64,000 nt of DNA. It comes from Roseateles oligotrophus. GTDB taxonomy: Bacteria; Pseudomonadota; Gammaproteobacteria; Burkholderiales; Burkholderiaceae_C. The notes under the pieces were generated by a model. The model was not told the DNA's origin and did not search any database. It saw only the letters and a program-made list of their open reading frames with translations. The stretch spans positions 620,001-684,000 of the forward strand of contig NZ_JAJIRN010000001.1 in the NCBI RefSeq assembly GCF_025717515.1, read 5' to 3'. Positions 18,630 to 25,910 of the stretch are shown here, in pieces; positions within the stretch are counted from its first letter, which is position 1, and each line of letters opens with the position of its first letter. Made by a program: the position numbers and the translations under genes.

Positions 18630-20065
18630 ATAGGGTCTCCGATGCCTTCGCTCCGCCTGCCGTCGGCAACTCAGCGCCCGCACCCGCTCTGGCGTCCAGT
18701 TATCTATTGACGCTGCCGCAGGGCGCCCAGCTGGCCTTGGCGCGTGGCTGGTTGTGGCTGGGCCTGCTGGCCTTGCTGGGCTCGGGGCTGTTCTCGGTCT
18801 TGCTGGTGTTGTCGCGCACGCCGGGGCTGAATCAATGGTTCCCGGTCAGCGACTTCTTTCGCGTCGCCTTGGTCGTGCATGTGGATCTGTCGGTGCTGGT
18901 CTGGTTCGTGGCGCTGGCCGGCCTGCTGTGGAGCTTGAACGGCTCGGCGCGCGGCCTCGCCTGGGGCTGGGCCGCGCAAGCGCTGTGTGGCGCGGGCACC
19001 TTGTTGATGGCGCTGGCACCGTTTTTGTCGCGGGCCGAGCCCATCATGGCCAACTACATTCCGGTCCTTGATGGGCCCTTGTTTTTGGCCGGCCTCTTGC
19101 TGTTTGGCGCCGGGGCGGTGCTGCTGGTCTTGCGCAGCCTGTTGACCGCGCCCAAGCTGGGCGCGGGTTTCGGCGGCGAGGGCGCCCTGCGATTCGGGCT
19201 GAACGCAGCGGCGATCGCGTCGGCAGTGGCGCTCGGCGCTTTCGCGGCCTCTTGGGCCGGCGTACCGCTGGGCTTGAGCGGCAAGGCCTATTACGAGATT
19301 TTGTTCTGGGGCGGCGGCCATGCCTTGCAGTTCAGCTGGACGCTGTTGATGTTGGTCGCCTGGTTGTGGCTGGCCAGCGCCTGTGGCGCCGAGTTGCGCC
19401 TGAGCCCAAGGATTGCGGTGCTGCTGTTGGCGCTGGCGCTGCTGGCGGTCTTCATCACGCCCTATGCCTATCTGGCCCATCCGATTGCCTCGGTCGAACA
19501 TCGGAATTTATTGACCTGGGCGATGCGGCTGGGCGGCGCCTTGGGGCTGGCACCGATCGGGCTGGCGGTGGGGCATGGGCTCTGCAGCAAGCCCATGCGC
19601 GCCGGCAGCCCGGTCACTGCCCCGCTGCGCGCTGCCTTGCTAAGCTCCTTGCTCTTGTTCGCGGCCGGTGGCCTGATTGGCCTTTTTATCTCGGGCAGCA
19701 ATGTGCGCATTCCCGCCCATTACCACGGCTGCATCGTTGGCGTAACGCTGGCCTTGATGGGGCTGGTTTATCTGCTTCTGCCGCGCTTGGGCTACGGCAC
19801 CGCGCAGGGCCGGATGGCGCACTGGCAACCCTGGACCTATGGGCTGGGGCAGCTGATGCACATCATCGGCCTGGTTTGGTCGGGGGGCTACGGCGTGCAG
19901 CGCAAGGTGGCGGGGGCCGAGCAGGTGCTGCGCAGCCCGGGCGAGGTCGGCGGCATGGCCCTGATGGGCTTGGGCGGCGCGGTCGCGATCGTCGGCGGCT
20001 TCTTGTTTGTCGTCGTGGTGATTCAGGCCTTGCGTCAGCAGGCCGCAGCGGGGCCGCTGCCATGA
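18626..20065 (+). CDS. Second, highly divergent heme-copper subunit I with altered CuB site
   Basis: A 479-residue membrane protein with about 12 helices that keeps the heme-copper framework: His85 (VVHVDLSVLVWF, low-spin heme), His365/His367 (PAHYHGCIVG, high- and low-spin hemes) and His232 (GGGHALQF) as first CuB ligand. Two features differ from oxygen reductases. The HPxVY motif is HALQF, so the Tyr is lost; and the HH pair is His285-Pro286 (YLAHPIASVEHR), so one CuB histidine is lost, with His292 nearby. It has no CuA partner of its own and is flanked by cytochrome b fusions, so its electrons may come from those. NO reduction, NO sensing or another metal site are all possible. Confidence 0.75.
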   Translation: MNRVSDAFAPPAVGNSAPAPALASSYLLTLPQGAQLALARGWLWLGLLALLGSGLFSVLLVLSRTPGLNQWFPVSDFFRVALVVHVDLSVLVWFVALAGLLWSLNGSARGLAWGWAAQALCGAGTLLMALAPFLSRAEPIMANYIPVLDGPLFLAGLLLFGAGAVLLVLRSLLTAPKLGAGFGGEGALRFGLNAAAIASAVALGAFAASWAGVPLGLSGKAYYEILFWGGGHALQFSWTLLMLVAWLWLASACGAELRLSPRIAVLLLALALLAVFITPYAYLAHPIASVEHRNLLTWAMRLGGALGLAPIGLAVGHGLCSKPMRAGSPVTAPLRAALLSSLLLFAAGGLIGLFISGSNVRIPAHYHGCIVGVTLALMGLVYLLLPRLGYGTAQGRMAHWQPWTYGLGQLMHIIGLVWSGGYGVQRKVAGAEQVLRSPGEVGGMALMGLGGAVAIVGGFLFVVVVIQALRQQAAAGPLP

Positions 20066-21975
20066 TTCAGCGTCTGCAAGCGCTGCTACAAGCCTGCTTC
20101 ATGCGGGTCGAGGCCTTGTTCAACCGGGCCTTTGGAGACCGCCTCAATCCGCTCTATCACCTGGGTTCGATCGGCTTCTTGCTGTTCTGGATCGTCGCCG
20201 GCAGCGGGCTTTATCTTTACGCTTTCTTCGAGACCGGCGTGGCCGGCGCCCATGCCTCGGTTGAGGCCTTGACGCATGGCCAATGGTGGGCCGGCGGCAT
20301 CCTGCGCAGCCTGCACCGCTATGCCTCGGACGCCTTGGTGCTGGTGATGTGCTTGCATATGCTGCGAAATTTCGCCTTCGATCGCCTGCGCGGCTTCCGC
20401 TGGTTCTCCTGGGTCTCGGGCGTCGCGCTGATCTGGCTGGTCTATCTGTCCGGCATCAATGGTTATATATTGCCCTGGGACCGGCTGGCGCAGTTCGTCG
20501 TCGTCGCGGTGTTCGAATGGCTCGACGCCTTGCCCGGTTTTGGCGGCGCCCTGATGCGCAACTTCATCTACGCCAGCAGCGTCAATGACCGTTTGTTTTC
20601 GCTGTTAGCCTTCATGCATATCGGCGTGCCCTTGCTGCTTTTGCTGCTGCTGTTCGTGCACATTCAGCGGGTCCCCAAGGCCAAGACCCTGCCGCCGCGC
20701 AGCATTGCGGCCAGCCTGGGGCTGACGCTCTTGGCCTTGTCGCTGTGGCAGCCGGTGCTCAGCCAGGGCGGCGCGGCCGATCTGAGTCTGGCGGCGGGCA
20801 GCTTGGCGCTGGACTGGTTCTATCTGGCCATGCTGCCCTTGTTTTACAGCTGGCCCTTGAAGTTGGTCTGGGCCTTGGCCGTGGCGGGCAGCCTGCTGTT
20901 GCTGCTATTGCCCTGGTTGCCAATGAAGCGGCGCGGCAGTAAGCCGGCCGCACACCAGATCTTGCTGCATCCGGCTGAGCAGCGGCTGACGGTGCAGGGC
21001 GGCGAGACGATTCTCGAGGCCGGGCTGCGCGCCGGGCTGGCCTTGCCTTTCGAGTGCCGCAATGGTGCTTGTGGTGTTTGTGTCTGCACGGTGCTGCAGG
21101 GCCGCGTCGAGCAGGGGCCGTATCAACCGCAGGTGCTGAGCGAGGCGATGCGTGCCAAGGGTCAGGTCTTGATGTGTTGTGCCAAGCCGCTGGGTGATCT
21201 GGAGATAGAGCTGGACGCGGCGGCAGATTCAGCGGCGGCTCTCCGTCCTCAAATCCAGCGGGCGCGCGTCGAACGGCTGGAGCATCTGTCGGCGGATCTG
21301 GTGCGCCTGCGCTTGGGCTTGCTGGACCAGGCGACGATAGCCTTCAAGGGCGGCCAGTACATCAACATCTTGTTGGCCGATGGCCAGCGCCGCGCCTTCT
21401 CCTTCGCCAACGCGCCGCAGCATAACGATCACATCGAACTGCATGTGCGGCGTATTCCGGGTGGGCGTTTCACCGGTCAGGTGTTCACGCAAATGCAGGT
21501 CGGCGATGAACTGCGCTTCGAGGGCCCACTGGGCGACTTCAGCCTGCGCGAGGGCGAGTTGCCGTTTCTGTTCGTCGCCGGAGCGACCGGCTTTGCGCCG
21601 ATCAAAAGCATCGTCGAAGATGCCTTTGCGCGCGGCCTGACGCGGCCGATGTGGCTGTACTGGGGCGTGCGCCGGCAGGCCGATCTCTATGCGCTGGACT
21701 TGGCGCGGCAGTGGCAAGCCGAGCGGCCTAACTTTCATTTCGTGCCGGTCTTGTCCGAGCCGGATGCGGCCATTCCCTGGTCGGGCCGCACCGGCCTGGT
21801 CCATCAGGCGATGCTGGATGACTTTCCGGATCTGCGGGGCTTCGAGGTCTATCTCTGCGGTTCGGTCAAGATGGTCGATGTGGCCGCGCCGGCCTTCATC
21901 GAGCGGGGCTTGAGCGAGGGCCTGTGCTTTACCGATGCCTTCAGGCCGGCCCTGCGTGCAAACTCCGGCCCCTGA
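20062..21975 (+). CDS. Fusion: di-heme cytochrome b + 2Fe-2S ferredoxin + FAD/NAD(P)H reductase
   Basis: A 637-residue fusion. Residues about 25-215 form a cytochrome b/b6-like unit with histidines in LHRYASD, CLHMLRN, FMHIGVP and FVHIQRV and the b6-like ILPWDRLAQ loop. Residues about 300-390 are a plant-type 2Fe-2S ferredoxin (CRNGACGVC, then a distal Cys in LMCCAK). Residues about 400-630 are a ferredoxin-NADP reductase module: RAFSFAN for FAD, GGRFTGQVF, VAGATGFAPI for the nucleotide, and LYLCGSVKM near the end. It should carry electrons from NAD(P)H through FAD and 2Fe-2S to membrane hemes b, presumably for the heme-copper protein encoded just upstream, which it overlaps by four bases. 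Confidence 0.88.
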   Translation: MIQRLQALLQACFMRVEALFNRAFGDRLNPLYHLGSIGFLLFWIVAGSGLYLYAFFETGVAGAHASVEALTHGQWWAGGILRSLHRYASDALVLVMCLHMLRNFAFDRLRGFRWFSWVSGVALIWLVYLSGINGYILPWDRLAQFVVVAVFEWLDALPGFGGALMRNFIYASSVNDRLFSLLAFMHIGVPLLLLLLLFVHIQRVPKAKTLPPRSIAASLGLTLLALSLWQPVLSQGGAADLSLAAGSLALDWFYLAMLPLFYSWPLKLVWALAVAGSLLLLLLPWLPMKRRGSKPAAHQILLHPAEQRLTVQGGETILEAGLRAGLALPFECRNGACGVCVCTVLQGRVEQGPYQPQVLSEAMRAKGQVLMCCAKPLGDLEIELDAAADSAAALRPQIQRARVERLEHLSADLVRLRLGLLDQATIAFKGGQYINILLADGQRRAFSFANAPQHNDHIELHVRRIPGGRFTGQVFTQMQVGDELRFEGPLGDFSLREGELPFLFVAGATGFAPIKSIVEDAFARGLTRPMWLYWGVRRQADLYALDLARQWQAERPNFHFVPVLSEPDAAIPWSGRTGLVHQAMLDDFPDLRGFEVYLCGSVKMVDVAAPAFIERGLSEGLCFTDAFRPALRANSGP

Positions 21976-22076
21976 CGCTTGCCCATGATGTAGCGCAAAT
22001 CCACGTTGCCGGCATCTGTGCAGACTGCGCCCCAGTTCAACAAGATGATCCGGCCCCGCTGCCGGGATTGGCCGAT

Positions 22077-23126
22077 ATGTCGAATTCATATGCACGCAAG
22101 CCCCATCTGGTGTGCCCGGCCGGCTCACTGCGCGCGCTGCAGCTGGCCGTCAATGCCGGCGCCGATGCGGTCTATATGGGCTTGAAGGATGCGACCAATG
22201 CGCGCAACTTCGCCGGCCTGAATTTTGACTTGGAGCAGGCGCAAGAGGGCGTCGCGCACGCGCATGCCAAGGGCGCGCAGGTGCTGATGGCGCTGAACAC
22301 CTTTGCCCGTGCCGATGAGCCCGAGCGCTGGTACCGGGCCGTCGACACCGCCGCTGAAATGGGCGCCGATGCCTTGATCTGCGCCGACACGGCGGTGATG
22401 GCCTATGCCTGCCGCGCGCATCCGCAGATGCGTTTGCACCTCAGCGTGCAGGCCTCGGCCACCAGCTACGAGGCGATCGAGTTCTACCGCGAGCACTACG
22501 GCATTCAGCGGGCGGTGTTGCCGCGCGTGTTGATGCTCTCTCATATTGGCCATGTGCTGCGCAATAGCAAGGTGGAAATCGAGGTGTTCGGCTTCGGCAG
22601 CCTGTGCGTGATGGTGGAGGGGCGCTGTGCCTTGTCGTCCTATGTGACCGGGCAATCACCGAACAATGCCGGCGTTTGCTCGCCGCCTTCCGCCGTGCGC
22701 TGGATCGACAAGGCCGATGGTGTGCAGGCGCGCCTCGGTGAGGTGTTGATCGATCAATTCGGCCCCGCTGAGCCGCGCGGTTATCCGACCCTGTGCAAGG
22801 GTCGCTTCAGCGTCGGCGGCCGGCGCGACTATGCGCTGGAAGATCCGTCAAGCCTCAACAGCATGGCCTTGCTGCCGGAGCTGATGGCGATGGGCATCGC
22901 GGCGATCAAGATCGAGGGGCGGCAGCGCAGCGCCGCCTATGTCGAGCAGGTCACCGGCGTCTGGCGTCAGGCCATCGATGCCTGCTATCTAGCGGGGCCG
23001 GCGGGCAGTACCGGTATTGACGGGGGCTCACGTTTCAGCGTGCAGCCGGCTTGGGCCGCCACGCTGGCCGAACATGCCGAGGGCCAGCAGGTCACGCTCG
23101 GCGCCTATAGCCGCCCATGGCGTTGA
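22077..23126 (+). CDS. ubiU: UbiU, O2-independent ubiquinone hydroxylation protein
   Basis: UbiU and UbiV form a heterodimer of U32-family proteins that hydroxylates ubiquinone precursors without oxygen. The 349-residue protein begins LVCPAGSLRALQLAVNAGAD and has the four 4Fe-4S cysteines at 177, 184, 201 and 240, exactly eight residues beyond the positions reported for the E. coli protein (169, 176, 193, 232). It starts 101 bases after the cytochrome b/reductase fusion on the same strand and may belong to the same transcript. Confidence 0.94.
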   Translation: MSNSYARKPHLVCPAGSLRALQLAVNAGADAVYMGLKDATNARNFAGLNFDLEQAQEGVAHAHAKGAQVLMALNTFARADEPERWYRAVDTAAEMGADALICADTAVMAYACRAHPQMRLHLSVQASATSYEAIEFYREHYGIQRAVLPRVLMLSHIGHVLRNSKVEIEVFGFGSLCVMVEGRCALSSYVTGQSPNNAGVCSPPSAVRWIDKADGVQARLGEVLIDQFGPAEPRGYPTLCKGRFSVGGRRDYALEDPSSLNSMALLPELMAMGIAAIKIEGRQRSAAYVEQVTGVWRQAIDACYLAGPAGSTGIDGGSRFSVQPAWAATLAEHAEGQQVTLGAYSRPWR

Positions 23127-23143
23127 ATGGATTGAATACAGTG

Positions 23144-24067
23144 ATGCAAACAGAACGTATCAAACTGAGCGTAGGCCCCTTGCTCTATCTGTGGCCACGC
23201 AACACGGTCACGCAGTTCTATGCCGATCTGGCCGACGGCCCGGCCGACACCGTGGTGCTGGGCGAGGTGGTGTGCGCGCGCCGACGCGAGCTGAAGCTGG
23301 ACGATTGGCTGGGTCTGGCGCGCGAGCTGAGTCAGGCCGGCAAGGAGGTGGTGTTGGCGGCGCAGGCGCTGATCGAGTCGGAGTCCGATCTGCGCTTGCT
23401 GCGCCGTCAAGCCGAGCAGCATGAGTTTCTGCTCGAGGCCGGCGACGCCTCGGCGCTGCGCCTGCTGCAGGGCAAGCCCTTTGTGCTGGGGCCGCACATC
23501 AATATCTACAGCCGCCCGGCGCTGGAGCAGCATGCCTTGCTGGGCGCGCTGCGCTGGGTGCCGCCGCTGGAGCTGGACCTGGCGGCGCTGGCTCGCATCA
23601 ACCCGGCGGAGGCGCCGGTTCGCAATCCGATGGGCGAGGCGCTTGAGACCGAGCTGTTCGCCTTTGGCCGCATGCCGCTGGCATTTTCGGCGCGCTGCTT
23701 CACCGCCCGCCACCATCATCTGAGCAAGGACGAATGCCAGTTCCGCTGCCTGGATGACCCCGACGGCCTGCTGGTGCGCTCGACCGAGGGGCAGGACTTT
23801 CTGGTGCTGAACGGCATCCAGACCCAGTCCGCGGGCCTGCATTGCGTGCTGGCACAGGCACAGCAGCTGCGCGCTGCCGGCCTGCGGCGCCTGCGCCTAT
23901 CGCCTTGTTCAAGCGGCTTTACCGAGGTGGTAACGCAGTACGAGCAGGTGTTCAACCAGGGCCTGGCCGGCGAGGCGGGTCTGCAATCACTGCGCGAGTT
24001 GCCGCTGCCGGGCGCCCTGGTCAATGGCTATGCGCTGAAGCAGGCCGGTATGGCCTGGCAGGATTGA
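23144..24067 (+). CDS. ubiV: UbiV, O2-independent ubiquinone hydroxylation protein
   Basis: Partner of UbiU. The 307-residue protein starts with KLSVGPLLYLWPR as in other UbiV proteins, and its cluster cysteines are at 44, 185, 198 and 202, the E. coli spacing (39, 180, 193, 197) shifted by five. I chose ATG at 23144 because it fits the family N-terminus; an in-frame ATG at 23117 overlaps ubiU and would add nine residues. Confidence 0.94.
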   Translation: MQTERIKLSVGPLLYLWPRNTVTQFYADLADGPADTVVLGEVVCARRRELKLDDWLGLARELSQAGKEVVLAAQALIESESDLRLLRRQAEQHEFLLEAGDASALRLLQGKPFVLGPHINIYSRPALEQHALLGALRWVPPLELDLAALARINPAEAPVRNPMGEALETELFAFGRMPLAFSARCFTARHHHLSKDECQFRCLDDPDGLLVRSTEGQDFLVLNGIQTQSAGLHCVLAQAQQLRAAGLRRLRLSPCSSGFTEVVTQYEQVFNQGLAGEAGLQSLRELPLPGALVNGYALKQAGMAWQD

Positions 24068-24080
24068 AAAAAGAGGCAAC

Positions 24081-24551
24081 ATGATGACGACAGCCCATAC
24101 TCAGCAAGGCCGGGGCCAGCAGTCCGGCTTTAGCTTGCCGCCTTTGCCCGGACCTCTGCGCGGCTTGGTCAGGCGTCTGCCCTGGCAGCCGCCCAGCCTG
24201 CTGCTGGCGCTGAGCTTGCAGCGGCTGATGTGGCCGAAGCTGCGCGAATCGCAGCGCCGCGAGCTGGCCGGGGCGGTTGTCGCCATCGAGGTCGAAGACC
24301 TCGGCCTGCAATGCCGCGTCTGGTTGGTCGAAGGCAAGGGCTTTGCGGTGGCGCCGGCGGGCCAAACGCCGCGTGTGCGGGTACGGGCCAGCAGCAGCGG
24401 CTATCTGCGTTTGCTGAAAGGCCAGGAGGACCCCGACCGCCTGTTCTTCGAGCGTGCGCTGGTGCTGGAGGGTGACACCGAATATGGGCTGCTCTTGAAG
24501 AACACGCTTGACGCCTTGGGGCCGATTCTTCAATGGCCAAGAGCTGGTTGA
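24081..24551 (+). CDS. ubiT: UbiT, SCP2-domain accessory protein for anaerobic ubiquinone synthesis
   Basis: A 156-residue protein with a sterol-carrier (SCP2) lipid-binding domain (RVRVRASSSGYLRLLKG...DTEYGLLLKNTLD). UbiT is the lipid-binding partner of UbiU/UbiV. The gene follows ubiV by 13 bases with AAGAGG ahead of the ATG. Gene order ubiU-ubiV-ubiT supports the name. Confidence 0.9.
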   Translation: MMTTAHTQQGRGQQSGFSLPPLPGPLRGLVRRLPWQPPSLLLALSLQRLMWPKLRESQRRELAGAVVAIEVEDLGLQCRVWLVEGKGFAVAPAGQTPRVRVRASSSGYLRLLKGQEDPDRLFFERALVLEGDTEYGLLLKNTLDALGPILQWPRAG

Positions 24552-25083
24552 GTTTTGCTTGATTCGAGCGAGCGAACTTGTTTCGCGTGCTGGGAGAGAA
24601 CCAAGCAAAAAGATGGTGCCGAATGTTTTACTGCGAGCGTGACGACGCGGTCGATGTCTGGCGGGTCTTGCATGGGCTGCGGGATCTCACGGCTTGGATG
24701 GCGCGGCCCTGAGTTTTGATCCTCTTCATCCAGGCTCGAAGGAATCTTCTAGCCTGTCCAGTCGCCACACATCGACCTTGGCTTTGTTAAATTCCCAGAT
24801 GCTTCATGGGCGTCAAACCAATGAGCCTGGATGGAGGGAAAAAAGAGGATTCAGACGGCGCTCGTGCATGTCGAAATTCTTTACACCCCCCCCCCCGATT
24901 TTTGGCCGTCACTGACGTACCCAACGCTGGCGAATCGACTGCCTCCTCTGGAATGGGGGGGCGAGTATTCGTGATTTTTCTCACATAAATTCGCAGCTAA
25001 AGTCTTGGATAAAGCAATCCCTAGCTTTTTGTCAGCCTGCCGGCAGGCGCCAGGCTCGCTGGCAAGCTGTTGCTTCCATGCAG
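24552..25083. other. Gene-free stretch upstream of a PEP-CTERM gene, with an 11-base C tract
   Basis: No convincing gene on either strand. A run of 11 C lies at 24886-24896. The segment is less GC-rich and irregular compared with its neighbours. Near its right end (25060-25074) a second sigma-54-like pair, GG-N9-GC, is one base short of consensus and sits just before the exact site at 25084. Confidence 0.5.
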
Positions 25084-25099
25084 TGGCATGTGATTTGCT
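25084..25099 (+). promoter_or_regulatory. Sigma-54 (RpoN) promoter
   Basis: TGGCATGTGATTTGCT matches the -24/-12 consensus TGGCAC-N5-TTGCT, with GG and GC exactly ten bases apart. It lies 80 bases upstream of the PEP-CTERM gene at 25179. Several PEP-CTERM genes in exopolysaccharide-producing proteobacteria are known to be read from RpoN promoters under the PrsK/PrsR pair, which fits. The activator genes are not in the window. Confidence 0.65.
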
Positions 25100-25178
25100 C
25101 CACCTGTCTGCGCCCCAATTGTTGGCCCCACCGCCAAGGCTGACTTGGCGGCCATATTTTTCAAATAGAGTAAAAATC

Positions 25179-25811
25179 ATGAAAAAGTTTCCTCTGGTGA
25201 CGGCCATTGCGGCGCTCGGTATGGTCGCTGCCGGCTTGGTTCAAGCCGGCCCGATCCACGTTGGCGTCATGAACGGCGGCGGGTTTGGTGGTGCATATGG
25301 CTCGCCAAACACTGCAACCTCAACCCAGGCCTTCGTCAACAGCGGCTTGCAGGTTCAGGCCGGCGACATCGTTCAAGTCATGGCCACGGGCTCGATCTGC
25401 TTGAGCGGTTCTTGTGCTGGCAACGGCGCTGACGGCCAGACCCTTTTGGGCTATGGTTTCGGCACAGCCCATTACACCGGCCTGAACAATCTGTTCGGCG
25501 CCTTGGTCGGCAGCATCGTCGGCGACGACAGCGGCAGCTTCGAGGCCTATGACAGGCTCGATGTCTCAAACGGCATCGCCGAGAGTTCGCTGTTCGCCTT
25601 AGGCAGCAACATGCAATTCACCGCAGCGAGCAGCGGCCGCCTTTATCTGGGTGTCTCCGACTCGGCCTTCTGGGACAACGGCGGCCCTGGCTTCGACGTG
25701 ACGCTGAATCGCATTCCGGCGAACAACAACAATGTGCCTGAGCCTTCGTCCTGGGCCTTGGCGGGCTTGGCGCTGTTGGGTGCTTTCGCGGGTCGACGCC
25801 GCTGCGTTTGA
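25179..25811 (+). CDS. PEP-CTERM secreted protein
   Basis: A 210-residue exported protein with a signal peptide (ending VQAGP) and a typical PEP-CTERM tail: VPEPSSWALAGLALLGAFAG followed by RRRC. The tail is recognised by an exosortase (XrtA type), cut and processed at the membrane. The middle part is Gly/Ser-rich and has a Cys pair (CLSGSC); no enzymatic motif is visible. The ATG at 25179 follows an AT-rich leader; the RpoN promoter sits upstream and a terminator downstream. Confidence 0.85.
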   Translation: MKKFPLVTAIAALGMVAAGLVQAGPIHVGVMNGGGFGGAYGSPNTATSTQAFVNSGLQVQAGDIVQVMATGSICLSGSCAGNGADGQTLLGYGFGTAHYTGLNNLFGALVGSIVGDDSGSFEAYDRLDVSNGIAESSLFALGSNMQFTAASSGRLYLGVSDSAFWDNGGPGFDVTLNRIPANNNNVPEPSSWALAGLALLGAFAGRRRCV

Positions 25812-25858
25812 GGCGTGAGGCGACGCAGCCAGTGAGGCGCTAAACCATCACCCCAAAG

Positions 25859-25893
25859 AAAACCCGCAGGGCTTGCGCGCTGCGGGTTTTTCT
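25859..25893. terminator. Rho-independent terminator, possibly bidirectional
   Basis: AACCCGCAG and CTGCGGGTT form a stem around a ten-base loop, preceded by an A-run and followed by TTTTT. It lies between the convergent PEP-CTERM gene and the indolepyruvate oxidoreductase gene and can serve both. Confidence 0.85.
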
Positions 25894-25910
25894 ATTCAGA
25901 CGGGCTCAGT

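Noticed and set aside
12554-20065. Classical NorC/NorB NO reductase
   Set aside because: There is a CuA subunit rather than a cytochrome c NorC, the CuB region differs from NorB (no Glu-rich VVHLWVEG type motif), and heme O synthase is linked.
24886-24896. C tract as a phase-variation switch
   Set aside because: It lies about 290 bases before the nearest start and not within a coding frame or core promoter, so no switching effect can be argued.
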